Source: Motilimonas sp. E26
GTDB taxonomy: Bacteria; Pseudomonadota; Gammaproteobacteria; Enterobacterales; CBDFNC01
Length of the DNA: 64,000 nucleotides
Direction of reading: 5' to 3'
NCBI RefSeq assembly: GCF_021278025.1
Contig: NZ_JAIBHJ010000006.1
Coordinates: 62,001-126,000, forward strand
This document shows, piece after piece, positions 47,037 to 57,289 of the stretch. The stretch's first letter is position 1, and every line of letters starts with the position of its first letter. The notes under the pieces were generated by a model. The model ran no database searches and was not told where the DNA came from. It saw only the letters and a program-made list of their open reading frames with translations. A program made the translations under genes and the position numbers.

Positions 47037-47384
47037 ATGTATACCGATATGTTTAAATTGTTTAACGAGCAGTCAGAAAAAGCATTAGCACCTTACCTTA
47101 AATTCAACAAGTTAGTGGCTAAAAATGCAGAAGTATTAACGGAGCTACAATTAAACGCAGTGCGCACTTACAGTGAAATTGGCTTATCGCAAATGAAAGC
47201 AGCAACTGAAGTAAAGGATGTATCTTCTTTAGCGGTTTTCAATAGCAATCAAGTCGCTGCGCTTACACGTCTTTCTCAACAAATGATGGAAGACAGCAGC
47301 AAGTTACAAACGATTGCAAAAGAATTTAAGCAAGACGTTGAAGAATTGACAAATGAGAACATTAAAGCGGTAACACCTGCTTAA
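47037..47384 (+). CDS. phaP: Phasin family protein
   Basis: Small amphipathic coat protein of PHB granules. 115 residues, almost all helical: MYTDMFKLFNEQSEKALAPYL-type start (FKLFNEQSEKALAP), then LQLNAVRTYSEIGLSQMKAA and a Ser/Gln-rich last helix. No Cys or Trp. Strong CAGGAG ribosome site, in keeping with high expression. It sits between phaA and phaC, as in Vibrio PHB clusters, and an attenuator-like hairpin follows it, which would make phasin mRNA more abundant than phaC. Confidence 0.88.
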   Translation: MYTDMFKLFNEQSEKALAPYLKFNKLVAKNAEVLTELQLNAVRTYSEIGLSQMKAATEVKDVSSLAVFNSNQVAALTRLSQQMMEDSSKLQTIAKEFKQDVEELTNENIKAVTPA

Positions 47385-47398
47385 TAATTGGCAAGCCA

Positions 47399-47423
47399 GC
47401 CACCTTATTTAGGGTGGCTTTTC
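47399..47423 (+). terminator. Intercistronic hairpin between phasin gene and phaC
   Basis: AGCCACC-TTATTTA-GGGTGGCT followed by TTT only. Probably a partial terminator or 3'-end stabiliser for the phasin message. Confidence 0.6.
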
Positions 47424-47442
47424 CGTTCAAGAGGGTCAACTT

Positions 47443-49260
47443 ATGTTTCAACACTTCTTCTCGGACTATCTTGTCAAATTGCAAGAAAGCAACCAGCAAT
47501 GGTGGCAGGACTTTGAGCAAGGCAAGGGAGCCGTCAATTCTCCACTTAATCAGGCAATGAATGAAGTTGGCTTAAACGACTTCAATGAGTTGTTAAAAGG
47601 TGCCGCCAACCAACCTGCTGCGATGCTTGATTTGCAAATGCACTGGTGGCAGCAGCAAATGGAAATTTGGCAAAATGTTGTTATGCAAGAAACGGGTAAA
47701 TCTTCCGTAATTGAAGCCGAGCGTGGTGATAAACGTTTTGCTGATAGTGCATGGCAAGAGCAAGCCATTTTTAATTTCATTAAACAGTCTTATTTACTGT
47801 TTAGCAAAACTTACCTCGACACGATTAATGCAGTGGAAGGGGTGGATCAGAAGACGAAAGAGCGTCTAGGCTTTTTCTCTCGTCAGATGATAAACGCAAT
47901 GTCGCCAAGTAACTTTATTGCGACAAATCCAGAGCTATTAAAACTCACCCTAGAAAAGAATGGGGAAAACCTAGTAGAAGGCTTATCGCTATTACAGCAA
48001 GACATGGCGAATAGTGCTGATGTACTTAAGATCCGCATGACCAATAACGATGCGTTTAAACTGGGTGAAAATGTGGCTAACACACCTGGCGAAGTGGTGT
48101 TTAGAAATCAATTGTTTGAACTGATTCAATATCGCCCGACCACAGAAACCGTTCATGCTACGCCTTTGTTAATTGTGCCGCCGTTTATTAATAAATACTA
48201 CATTCTAGATTTGCGCGAAAAGAACTCGATGATGCGCTGGTTGGTCGATCAAGGCCATACCGTATTTATGATGTCGTGGTGTAACCCGAGTGCGGCTCAC
48301 GCTAATGTTGAATTTGGCGATTATGTAACTGAAGGTGTGGTCAAGGCGGTTTCAGCCATTGAAGAAATCACAGGCCAAGAGCAGATCAATGCCGCCGGTT
48401 ACTGTATTGGTGGCACTGTATTAGCGTCAACAATCGCTTACTATGCCGCTAAGCGTATGAAAAAACGCATTAAGTCAGCTTCATTTTTCACAACGCTGTT
48501 AGACTTTTCCCAGCCCGGCGAAGTCGGTGCTTACATCAATGACACTGTAATAAGTGCAATTGAAATGCAAAATAACACCTTGGGCTATATGGACGGCCGT
48601 TCATTGAGTGTTACTTTTAGTTTGCTACGTGAAAATAGCTTGTACTGGAATTACTACGTTGATAATTACTTAAAAGGTAATAGTCCAGTTGATTTCGATT
48701 TACTGTATTGGAACAGTGATAGTACCAATGTTGCTGCCAGCTGCCATAACTTCTTACTACGTGAGCTTTACCTAGAAAATAAACTAGTACAGGACAAAGG
48801 CGTGAAGATTGGTGGGGTGTGGATTGATTTGGAGAAAATTAAAGTACCCAGCTACTTTATTTCAACCAAAGAAGACCACATTGCACTGTGGCAAGGCACT
48901 TATCGTGGTGCGTTGCAAACGGGTGGCAATAAAACTTTCGTGCTTGGTGAGTCTGGCCATATCGCGGGCGTGGTTAATCACCCAGATAAAAACAAATATG
49001 GTTTTTGGACCAATGAGGCGATGCCAGATAATGCTGAAGAGTGGTTTGACAGCGCTGCGCACAATGATGGTTCTTGGTGGCCGCACTGGCATCAATGGCT
49101 ATTGGGCTTTAACCCTGACGAGCGGGTTGAGCCTTATCAGATTGGCGCTGCTAACTACCCTGTTCTTTGTAGTGCTCCAGGCGTGTATGTGAAACAAACC
49201 TTACCAGTTGAAGCTGCGCCAGAGGTGGTTGAAACCCAAGAGTTTGCTGCCATGGTTTAG
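47443..49260 (+). CDS. phaC: Class I poly(3-hydroxyalkanoate) synthase
   Basis: Polymerises hydroxybutyryl-CoA at the granule surface. The lipase-like box GYCIGGT holds the catalytic Cys321; the catalytic Asp is in STKEDHIALW and the His in GESGHIAGVVNHP. The N-terminal domain (about 1-200) is less conserved, as usual. At 605 residues with no PhaE or PhaR gene beside it, class I is clear. AGAGGG precedes the ATG. Last gene of the cluster. Confidence 0.96.
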   Translation: MFQHFFSDYLVKLQESNQQWWQDFEQGKGAVNSPLNQAMNEVGLNDFNELLKGAANQPAAMLDLQMHWWQQQMEIWQNVVMQETGKSSVIEAERGDKRFADSAWQEQAIFNFIKQSYLLFSKTYLDTINAVEGVDQKTKERLGFFSRQMINAMSPSNFIATNPELLKLTLEKNGENLVEGLSLLQQDMANSADVLKIRMTNNDAFKLGENVANTPGEVVFRNQLFELIQYRPTTETVHATPLLIVPPFINKYYILDLREKNSMMRWLVDQGHTVFMMSWCNPSAAHANVEFGDYVTEGVVKAVSAIEEITGQEQINAAGYCIGGTVLASTIAYYAAKRMKKRIKSASFFTTLLDFSQPGEVGAYINDTVISAIEMQNNTLGYMDGRSLSVTFSLLRENSLYWNYYVDNYLKGNSPVDFDLLYWNSDSTNVAASCHNFLLRELYLENKLVQDKGVKIGGVWIDLEKIKVPSYFISTKEDHIALWQGTYRGALQTGGNKTFVLGESGHIAGVVNHPDKNKYGFWTNEAMPDNAEEWFDSAAHNDGSWWPHWHQWLLGFNPDERVEPYQIGAANYPVLCSAPGVYVKQTLPVEAAPEVVETQEFAAMV

Positions 49261-49278
49261 ATTCAGCTTGCATGAGCT

Positions 49279-49308
49279 AAAAAGCGTGGCAGGGTGCCAC
49301 GCTTTTTT
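49279..49308. terminator. Bidirectional terminator, phaC / S9 peptidase
   Basis: AAAAAGCGTGGCA-GGG-TGCCACGCTTTTTT between convergent units. Confidence 0.92.
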
Positions 49309-49320
49309 ATTTCCGCAAAA

Positions 49321-51303
49321 TTAGATACGATTATTAGCAGGGCAGCTTGCTAAAAAATCAATCATCTCATCATAAAAATGTTGCTGGTTCTCTTCTTTAT
49401 CAAAACCATGCCCTTCATCTTGTTTCAACATGTATTTTACTTCTACTCCACGTTTACGCAGTGCATTGACTATTTGATCTGACTCCTGCTGTTTAACGCG
49501 AGGGTCTTGAGCGCCTTGCGCCACAAACAAGGGGGCTTTGATCTTGTCAACATGGTAATACGGGGATATTTCTTTCAATTTCTTAATATCGGTATAAGGG
49601 TTACCGACATTCTCAAGCCAAGATTCTCGGCTCATCCCCCAAGATTCATCCATATTCATTAAGAATGTATGCAGGTTAGATATGCCAACATAATCTACTC
49701 CGCAGGCATATAAATCAGGGGTAAAGGTTAAGCCAGCTAAAGTAGCATAGCCGCCATAGGACGCGCCGTAGATCATCACTCTTTTAGGATCGGCAATCCC
49801 TTGTTCGATAAGCCACTCTACCCCGTCGGTAATATCATGCTGCATACCACCAGAACCAAATTGATGAAAGCCAGCCTTAAAGAACGCTTTACCATAGCCA
49901 CCTGAGCCGCGAAAGTTAATTTGTAATACGCCGTAACCTTGATGTGCTAGCATTTGCACTTCTGGGTTATAGCCCCAAGTGTCGAGTACCCCAAATGGCC
50001 CACCATGGGGTAAGATGACAATAGGCAGGTTAGTTTTCTCTTTATTACGAGGCAAGGTTAGCAGGCCATGAATAGTTAAATCATCTCGCGCTTGGAATTG
50101 AATTGGACGCATGTCGCTTAAGTGTTCGGACTTTAACCAAGGCGAGGCTTTACCTAGCGCAGTAAAGCTTTGCGTTTCGGTATCAAATAACATGTACTCT
50201 ACGGGAATGTTGGCATCGGTATTGGCTAATATCACTTCTTTGCCATCTTGGGTTATCGAATTAACCGTGAAGTGAGTCGAGAATTTTGATTCGATAACTT
50301 GATATAACTTTTTTGTCGTAGGCGATAGAGGCTGTAATTTACCTTTGCCTTCGGCAAAGTAGACCCACGAAAGTTCATTGTCTTGCGGGATAAAGCCTGC
50401 GCCCAATACATCATAATCGGCATGTTCAAACACGGTCGCCACTTGGCGAGTATCCATATCGAATTTAACGACCCTTACTTTGTCGGAGTTGCGATTAGTT
50501 AAAGCAAAGATTTCGTTAGTCGCATCATTAAAGTGGATGATTGAGAAGTCTTCGTCTTTGTTTACGGTAATTAGTTTACTAAAGGTCATGTCGCCTGGAT
50601 GACGATAATGGTATTCCACTTTTTAATATTTATCATCGTTAGGTGCCTAGCGCGACTTAATTCTGGCGAAACCATCTTGGTCGTATATCGGGCCCCATAG
50701 ACTATCAGAACGTGCAAATTCGGGAGTTATTCTTTTCGTGTTAATGTCTAGGGAATAGGGATAAAAGTAGCGCTTATCCTGTTTATTCATGTAGAAGATT
50801 ATTTTGCCGGGTTTATTTTTGATTCTCTGTACGCCAGCAACCCGCGTAGATGGGAAAGGGGTAAGGTTAGTGATTTTCCCTGAGTGTATGTTAATCATGT
50901 TAAGTTGATAGTTTTCATCACCATCATTGTCTTGGTAATAACCCAAGTGAGCGTCATCTAACCATAAATAGCCGTCTAGGTTTTGACTGGTCACTTGCGT
51001 TAATTGCTTGTCTTGTTGCCCATCCATTTTCAAGAATAACTGCATTCTTCCTTGTTCATTTCTAGCTAACTAACTGATGTGCATACCATTGGGTGATAAT
51101 TGGAAGTTACTGATAGCTGGTTTCTTAAAGAAAAGGTCAACGGCTTGATGCTTAACCTGATAAGGCCCCACTAGGGCAGGCATTGAATCAGCTTGTTGAG
51201 TATCAGAAGTTGCGCTAGGTGTGCTTGTAGTGTCGTTTGTTGTATTGGCACAGGCGCTTAATAGTCCAGCCAATAGTAAACAAGGTAGCAGCTTGGTTTC
51301 CAT
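49321..51303 (-). pseudogene. S9 family prolyl oligopeptidase lipoprotein, interrupted by three in-frame stops
   Basis: The whole minus-strand frame from the ATG at 51303 to the TAA at 49321 is 661 codons without any frameshift, but it carries TAG at 51072-51070, TAG at 50649-50647 and TAA at 50625-50623. Across all three the protein sequence continues naturally (NGMHIS-stop-LARNEQGR; FARIKSR-stop-APNDDKY-stop-KVEYHYRHPGD). Signal and lipobox LLSAC-ANTT mark an envelope lipoprotein. A beta-propeller-like part is followed by a C-terminal hydrolase with the nucleophile GASYGGYA, Asp in GAQDPRVK and His in DEGHGF, all intact. It most likely is a recent pseudogene; the last 432 codons could still be made from an internal GTG but would lack export. 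Confidence 0.85.
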
Positions 51304-51389
51304 AAAATATCCTTAAATAGGTAGATTAAGAATATTCTATTTTCATTTCTATTGATGTAAAGACATAATATGTCAAAGGCATCATAAAC

Positions 51390-51414
51390 AAAAACCCTGC
51401 AGTGCAGGGTTTTG
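51390..51414. terminator. Terminator after purN
   Basis: AAAACCCTGC-AGT-GCAGGGTTTT with T's beyond it on the minus strand. Confidence 0.85.
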
Positions 51415-51438
51415 TTTTAGGATTCGTGGCAATAAAAC

Positions 51439-52083
51439 TTAGTCGTTGGCATAACCTGGTTCAGGCAGTTCAGCGCCATCAAGCACTGCTTTACCATTTT
51501 GCATACTAAGGCGATTGTTAATAAACCATTTCACTGCTAATGGGTAAATTCGATGCTCTTGGTCTTGTACACGTGCAGCTAAGTCTTCAGCTTGATCTTC
51601 AGAAAATACCGGCACCTTAGCTTGTAAAATCACCGGGCCACCGTCTAATTCTTCAGTGACAAAGTGCACACTGGCGCCATGCTCCTCATCCTTAGCATCA
51701 ATAGCGCGCTGGTGGGTGTTTAAGCCTTGGTACTTAGGCAGCAAAGATGGATGAATATTCAACATTTTTCCTGCGTAATGTTGCACAAACGCAGGCGTTA
51801 GAATACGCATAAAGCCAGCCATCACTATTAAATCAGGCTGATACTTATCTATCTCGCTGATTAAAGCTTGGTCGTATTGTGCGCGATCTGTGATGCCTTT
51901 ACTGGCGACAACGGATGTTGCGATACCCGCATTCGTTGCCCGCTCAAGGCCATACGCTTCGGCTTTGTTACTGATCACAGCAACAATGTTACCAGGCTCA
52001 TCACTCAGATGAACTTGGTCGATGATGGCTTGCAAGTTACTGCCGCTACCAGAGATTAATACCAGTATTTTCTTACTACTCAT
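51439..52083 (-). CDS. purN: Phosphoribosylglycinamide formyltransferase
   Basis: Third purine step, formyl-THF dependent. Glycine loop SGSGSNLQAIID (residues 11-22). The active-site Asn/His are in MLNIHPSLLPKYQGLNTH, and the Asp is in VTEELDGGPVI. 214 residues, as in E. coli (212). Eight bases after purM on the same strand, forming the standard purMN operon, divergent from upp as in E. coli. Confidence 0.97.
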   Translation of the reverse strand: MSSKKILVLISGSGSNLQAIIDQVHLSDEPGNIVAVISNKAEAYGLERATNAGIATSVVASKGITDRAQYDQALISEIDKYQPDLIVMAGFMRILTPAFVQHYAGKMLNIHPSLLPKYQGLNTHQRAIDAKDEEHGASVHFVTEELDGGPVILQAKVPVFSEDQAEDLAARVQDQEHRIYPLAVKWFINNRLSMQNGKAVLDGAELPEPGYAND

Positions 52084-52091
52084 GACGAACC

Positions 52092-53132
52092 TTAGTTTAT
52101 TACGACTTGTTGCTCGCCATCTGCAGCGTTTTCAATGTGACCAATTAACCAAGCGTTTTCACCTAGGCCAGTTAATAGCTCAAGCGCTTTTTCTTTGTCG
52201 GCATCAGCAACGGCGATGATCATACCAACACCACAGTTAAAGGTGCGGTACATTTCTTCAGTTTCAACGTTACCGTTTTCTTGTAACCAGTTGAAAATTT
52301 CAGGCCACTGCCAGCTACTGCCATCGATAACCGCTTTGGTGTTCGCAGGAAGTACACGTGGGATATTTTCCCAGAAGCCACCACCCGTAATGTGTGATAG
52401 GGCGTGTACGTCAGTTTGCTTGATCAGTTCAAGAACTTGCTTAACGTAAATGCGAGTCGGCTCAAGTAATGCTTCACCTAAAGTGGTATCACCAAAAGCT
52501 TGGCTAGTATCAGCGCCAGATACTTCTAGGATCTTACGAACTAATGAGTAACCGTTTGAGTGTGGGCCACTCGAACCCAGTGCAATTAGTGCATCGCCAG
52601 CAGCGACTTTAGTGCCGTCAATTACTTCTGATTTTTCAACTACGCCCACACAAAAACCAGCGATGTCAAAATCGTCGCCTTCATACATGCCTGGCATTTC
52701 AGCTGTTTCGCCGCCGATTAATGAACAGTTTGACAGTTCACAACCCGCGCCAATACCTGTAACAACTTCAGCGGCAACATCAACATTGAGTTTGCCAGTT
52801 GCGTAGTAGTCAAGGAAAAATAGTGGCTCAGCACCTTGAACAATCAAGTCATTCACACACATAGCCACTAGATCGATACCGACTGTGTCGTGCTTTTTCA
52901 AGTCAATGGCGAGACGTAGCTTAGTGCCTACACCATCTGTGCCAGCAACCAATAATGGTTCTTTGTAACCAGCAGGAATTTGGCAAAGCGCGCCAAAACC
53001 ACCTAGACCACCCATAACTTCAGGTCGTTTAGTACGTTTGCTTACACCTTTAATGCGTTCTACAAGAGCGTTACCCGCGTCGATATCTACGCCAGCATCT
53101 TTATAACTCAAGGAAGTGGTTTTGTTGCTCAC
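52092..53132 (-). CDS. purM: Phosphoribosylformylglycinamidine cyclo-ligase
   Basis: AIR synthetase, fifth purine step. [19 protein letters not shown] at the start, [11 protein letters not shown], and [11 protein letters not shown] are diagnostic. The start is GTG (53132) behind GAGGGACTT. 346 residues. First gene of purMN. No clear PurR operator was recognised in the spacer to upp. Confidence 0.97.
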   Translation of the reverse strand: MSNKTTSLSYKDAGVDIDAGNALVERIKGVSKRTKRPEVMGGLGGFGALCQIPAGYKEPLLVAGTDGVGTKLRLAIDLKKHDTVGIDLVAMCVNDLIVQGAEPLFFLDYYATGKLNVDVAAEVVTGIGAGCELSNCSLIGGETAEMPGMYEGDDFDIAGFCVGVVEKSEVIDGTKVAAGDALIALGSSGPHSNGYSLVRKILEVSGADTSQAFGDTTLGEALLEPTRIYVKQVLELIKQTDVHALSHITGGGFWENIPRVLPANTKAVIDGSSWQWPEIFNWLQENGNVETEEMYRTFNCGVGMIIAVADADKEKALELLTGLGENAWLIGHIENAADGEQQVVIN

Positions 53133-53344
53133 AGAAGTCCCTCACCCATAACCAGACATTGTATTGTTAATGACAGTGTGCCACTAACTGGTAAAAATTC
53201 GCGGGTATTTTAGCAGGGCTAGAGCACGAGTAGAAATTTTTCTGTGTATTAATGCGCAAATTTATAAATATAGCGAGGTTGAAGAGGAGGTTTTTGCTAA
53301 TATTAGTGGAATTTTTGCAGTTTTATCGTGTATTGGAGTTAAAA

Positions 53345-53971
53345 ATGAAAGTTACTGAAGTTAAACACCCACTAATTCAACATAAACTAGGGTTAATGCG
53401 TGAGGCTAATATTAGTACTAAACGCTTCCGTGAATTAGCGCGTGAAGTGTCAGCATTGCTTACTTATGAAGCAACTTCCGATTTAGCCCTTGAAGACGTG
53501 AATATTCAAGGCTGGTCTGAAGAGATTACCGTACAGCAAATTAAAGGTAAAAAAATAACCGTTGTGCCAATTCTGCGTGCTGGTTTAGGCATGATGGATG
53601 GTGTGCTTGAGCACATGCCCAGTGCCAAAATTAGCATGGTCGGGATTTACCGTGATGAAGAAACCCTACAACCTGTGCCGTATTTCGAGAAACTAGTGAA
53701 TCAAATTGATGATCGTTTAGCGCTCGTGGTAGACCCTATGTTGGCAACGGGTGGATCAATGATTGCGACGTTAGATCTACTCAAGAAAAAGGGCTGCTCT
53801 AACATTAAAGTATTGGTTATTGTGGCAGCGCCGGAAGGTCTTGCGGCAGTTGAAGCGGCGCATCCTGATATTGAGCTATACACCGCCTCTATTGATGATG
53901 GATTAAACAAGCACGGTTATATTATGCCAGGCTTAGGCGATGCTGGTGATAAGATTTTTGGCACCAAATAA
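53345..53971 (+). CDS. upp: Uracil phosphoribosyltransferase
   Basis: Salvages uracil with PRPP to UMP. I start at ATG 53345 ([19 protein letters not shown]), with GGAG upstream, giving 208 residues as in E. coli; an open frame extends 31 codons upstream without similarity. The PRPP loop [11 protein letters not shown] and uracil site [15 protein letters not shown] are intact. Followed after 36 bp by uraA, the usual upp-uraA operon. Confidence 0.97.
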   Translation: MKVTEVKHPLIQHKLGLMREANISTKRFRELAREVSALLTYEATSDLALEDVNIQGWSEEITVQQIKGKKITVVPILRAGLGMMDGVLEHMPSAKISMVGIYRDEETLQPVPYFEKLVNQIDDRLALVVDPMLATGGSMIATLDLLKKKGCSNIKVLVIVAAPEGLAAVEAAHPDIELYTASIDDGLNKHGYIMPGLGDAGDKIFGTK

Positions 53972-54007
53972 TCAACTCACGTTGCAATTAATTATTCAGG
54001 AGGAATT

Positions 54008-55279
54008 ATGGCTCAGATAGACGGGTCTGCAACTGCAAGTGAGTCGAATAAGATACAGGGAATGGTAATGACGAGCCAGTGGCAAACCGCATTAGCAGGT
54101 TCACAAATGCTCTTCGTCGCCTTTGGTGCGTTGGTGCTTATGCCGTTGATCACGGGATTAGATCCTAACGTGGCTTTATTCACTGCGGGTATTGGTACGT
54201 TATTGTTTCAATGGGTGACTAAGCGTCAGGTGCCGATATTTTTAGCATCGTCATTTGCTTTTATTGCGCCTATTTTGTATGGCGTACAAACTTGGGGCAT
54301 TCCCGCGACTATGTCGGGTTTAATGGCTGCGGGTGTGGTTTACATGTTAATGGCGGGCTTTGTGAAAGTGCGCGGCAGTGAATTTATTCATCGTATTTTA
54401 CCTCCTGTGGTAGTGGGCCCAGTGATCATGGTGATAGGCCTTGGTTTGGCACCCGTTGCAGTGAATATGGCAATCGGTAAAACCGGTGATGGCTCGGCTG
54501 TGCTAATGGAACAAAGCACTGCGATGATTATTTCGTTATCGGCTTTAGTGGTCACCTTGTTAATGTCGACTATGGCAAAAGGTATTTTCAAGTTAGTGCC
54601 CATTTTTGCCGGTGTGGTGGTGGGATATGTGCTGGCCATCGCGTTTGGCCAAGTGGATTTTTCTCCCATTACTAATGCTAAATGGTTTGGCATCCCTAAC
54701 TTTGTGGCGCCAGAATTTAGCTGGCAAGCTATTTTGTTTATGTTGCCTGTTGCTATTGCGCCCGCAGTTGAACACGTCGGAGATATCTTGGCGATTGGTA
54801 ATGTAACGAAAAAAGATTACCTGAAAAAGCCAGGCCTACATCGCACTCTATTTGGTGATGGCGTCGCAACGGCGGCTGCGGCTTGTTTTGGCGGTCCACC
54901 TAATACAACTTACTCCGAAGTCACAGGGGCGGTGATGCTAACGCGTAACTTTAATCCTGTTGTAATGACTTGGGCAGCGGTGTTTGCTATTGCTTTGGCC
55001 TTTGTTGGCAAATTTGGCGCGGTATTACAAACCATTCCTCCTGCTGTTATGGGCGGGATCATGATGTTGCTGTTTGGTACCATTGCTTCAGTGGGGTTAA
55101 ATACACTGATCCGTCATCAAGTGGATTTAAGCAAAGCACGTAACCTTTGTATTGTGTCTGTGGTATTGATTTTTGGTATCGGTGGTATGGCATTTGGGGT
55201 GGGGTCGTTTAGCTTACAAGGCGTTAGCTTGTGTGGGTTAGTGGCGATTGCGCTTAATTTATTACTGCCAAAAAATTGA
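54008..55279 (+). CDS. uraA: Uracil permease
   Basis: Proton-coupled uracil importer of the NCS2 family with about 14 membrane segments. The characteristic EHVGDILAIGNVTKK stretch (near residue 257) and the GGPPNTTYSEVTGAV motif are present. 423 residues, as in E. coli (429). CAGGAGGAA is a strong ribosome site. Works with Upp: imported uracil is trapped as UMP. Confidence 0.96.
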   Translation: MAQIDGSATASESNKIQGMVMTSQWQTALAGSQMLFVAFGALVLMPLITGLDPNVALFTAGIGTLLFQWVTKRQVPIFLASSFAFIAPILYGVQTWGIPATMSGLMAAGVVYMLMAGFVKVRGSEFIHRILPPVVVGPVIMVIGLGLAPVAVNMAIGKTGDGSAVLMEQSTAMIISLSALVVTLLMSTMAKGIFKLVPIFAGVVVGYVLAIAFGQVDFSPITNAKWFGIPNFVAPEFSWQAILFMLPVAIAPAVEHVGDILAIGNVTKKDYLKKPGLHRTLFGDGVATAAAACFGGPPNTTYSEVTGAVMLTRNFNPVVMTWAAVFAIALAFVGKFGAVLQTIPPAVMGGIMMLLFGTIASVGLNTLIRHQVDLSKARNLCIVSVVLIFGIGGMAFGVGSFSLQGVSLCGLVAIALNLLLPKN

Positions 55280-55341
55280 TTTTGTTAAAGCGATCCATGG
55301 TTAGCACCTGCTTGATTAATCAGAATTGATATTTAAGAAAA

Positions 55342-55378
55342 AGCCCGAGCTCTGTTAAGATCTCGGGCTGTTGTTTTT
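55342..55378 (+). terminator. Terminator after uraA
   Basis: AGCCCGAG...CTCGGGCT stem with a 12-nt loop, followed by GTTGTTTTT. Confidence 0.8.
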
Positions 55379-55399
55379 ATAGATAGGAAATCAGAGCCC

Positions 55400-56428
55400 G
55401 TGTTTAAGGTAAAAGGTGTCATTAGCTGTTTGATATTGGTGGCAAGCTGGCTAAATGTAGCGTCAGCCGAAAATATATATCAGGTAGAAGTAAATGCTGG
55501 GGCTAATGTTTCAAACAAAGAGCTAGTTGATACAGCATTTGAACGGATCATGCTTAAAGTGACCGGTCGTTACGACACGCTAGATAACGAAATACTTCTT
55601 AAATACTTACCACCTTTACCCGAGCTTGTTCATCAGCAAACCGTTATGGGGGATGGCCGAGCTCTATTTGAGTTTAATTCTTTTAAAGTGAATCAGTTAC
55701 TGCGCCAAGCACAAATTTCAGTGTGGCCGACGCCCAGACCCAACACTCTATTTTGGGTGGTTCAAGACCAAGAAGATCAGAAAACCTTGCTGTCAGAGCA
55801 CGCCGCTGCAGGCTTAATTACGGGGTTAAAAGAAGGGGCGCAAGTGCGCGCCATGCCGATCACCTTTCCTTTACTCGACTTTGACGATTTAAATCAAATA
55901 TCAATAACGGATGTATGGGGTCGCTTTTTAACGCCCGTTGTCACAGCCAGCCAGCGCTATAACGTCGACTATATCGTCCTGATAAAAGCTACTTTAGCTG
56001 GACCAAAAAGTCAGCTTACCTGGCAATTAATTGATGCCCAAGGTTTGCCTTTATTACAAGGGGAAGAAGTGGGTTTGGTTGAGGACAGCAGTGTGCAAGT
56101 GAGTCATCAACTAGCTGATTATTTTGTTGGCCAATCTTCACGGGTATTAGCGGCCAGCGATGATGATTACGTAGTGGTACAGGTTGAAAATGTTAATGCA
56201 ATGGCTGATGTGGTTATGGTCAAACGCTTTTTTCAGCAGTTGTCTAATGTGAGTAAGGTAACGCTTAAAACTATTGCGCCCGGTAATATGCAATTACAAC
56301 TTCAACTGATGGGTAGCCAAGAAGAGTTAAAGCAAACGATCGCCACGCACTCAAACATGACTGAGATTGAGCAAGATATTGAAGGGGTTGATTTAAGTTG
56401 GCGCTGGCAAGTAATAGATCATGAATAA
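55400..56428 (+). CDS. DUF2066 domain exported protein
   Basis: 342 residues starting with GTG. A signal peptide covers about residues 1-23 (VISCLILVASWLNVASA). The early stretch VNAGANVSNKELVDTAFERIMLKVTGR is the typical DUF2066 opening. The later part has alternating strands (WPTPRPNTLFWVVQDQEDQ). Presumably periplasmic; the family has no assigned role. It lies between uraA and hda, as I recall for Shewanella-type genomes. Confidence 0.85.
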   Translation: MFKVKGVISCLILVASWLNVASAENIYQVEVNAGANVSNKELVDTAFERIMLKVTGRYDTLDNEILLKYLPPLPELVHQQTVMGDGRALFEFNSFKVNQLLRQAQISVWPTPRPNTLFWVVQDQEDQKTLLSEHAAAGLITGLKEGAQVRAMPITFPLLDFDDLNQISITDVWGRFLTPVVTASQRYNVDYIVLIKATLAGPKSQLTWQLIDAQGLPLLQGEEVGLVEDSSVQVSHQLADYFVGQSSRVLAASDDDYVVVQVENVNAMADVVMVKRFFQQLSNVSKVTLKTIAPGNMQLQLQLMGSQEELKQTIATHSNMTEIEQDIEGVDLSWRWQVIDHE

Positions 56429-56513
56429 TAGGGACCTATTCGGCAGCTGCCTTTTGCCCATTATTGTTGCTAATGTTACACTGGGCGCCACACGATGCGA
56501 TTAAGAATGATTA

Positions 56514-57236
56514 GTGGAACAGCATAACCCTTCACAGCTTTCGCTGTCAGTGCAATTACCCGATGATGAAACGTTTGCCAGTTTTTATCCGGGAGATAAT
56601 TCCCAACTGTTAACTGCACTGAAAAATGCAGCCATCGGACAGGGGGACGACGTCATTTATTTATGGGGTACAGAAGGATCGGGTCGTTCTCATCTACTCC
56701 ATGCAACTTGTGCCGAAGCTAATGACAGTGGCCAAGCAGCTGCTTATGTCCCACTCGATTTACATCATATGATGAACCCAGAAATGCTAGATGGGATGGA
56801 GAACATGCCCCTTATTTGCATTGACTCTCTGGAAGCAATAGCGGGAAATGCGCAATGGGAACAAGCGTTATTTAATCTTTATAATCGTTGTTTAGAAAAA
56901 AAAGCCCATACCGAGCTAACGAATTGCCTGATTTTTACTGGTAATAATAGCCCGAAGAATTTAGGTCTTTCATTACAAGATTTAATATCACGGTTGGAAT
57001 GGGGCACTGGCTATCGAATTAATCATTTAGATGATGAGGCTAAGCTTGGTGCGCTACAATTACGTGCACAGCTGCGTGGCTTTAAATTACCTGTGGAAGT
57101 AGGGCGATTTCTGTTAAATCGATTAAGCCGTGAAATGGCCATGCTGTTGAAGACGTTAGATCACCTTGATAGCGCATCAATTGCAGCGCAACGCAAATTG
57201 ACCATTCCCTTTGTTAAAGAAACCCTTCATCTATAG
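56514..57236 (+). CDS. hda: DnaA inactivator Hda
   Basis: AAA+ protein that, bound to the DNA-loaded beta clamp, triggers ATP hydrolysis on DnaA to prevent re-initiation. The clamp-binding motif QLSLSV is at residues 8-13, and [13 protein letters not shown] follows as in E. coli. Walker A is GTEGSGRSH (52-60) with Arg where canonical P-loops have Lys, as in other Hda proteins. Walker B is LICIDS. 240 residues. The start is GTG 56514 with a poor ribosome site, and an out-of-frame ATG lies seven bases upstream; E. coli hda is also weakly started. Confidence 0.96.
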   Translation: MEQHNPSQLSLSVQLPDDETFASFYPGDNSQLLTALKNAAIGQGDDVIYLWGTEGSGRSHLLHATCAEANDSGQAAAYVPLDLHHMMNPEMLDGMENMPLICIDSLEAIAGNAQWEQALFNLYNRCLEKKAHTELTNCLIFTGNNSPKNLGLSLQDLISRLEWGTGYRINHLDDEAKLGALQLRAQLRGFKLPVEVGRFLLNRLSREMAMLLKTLDHLDSASIAAQRKLTIPFVKETLHL

Positions 57237-57289
57237 TCAAGGTTATCGGCGCTGTGCCTTACTAAAGCATCAGCGCCGTTGTGTTACGG

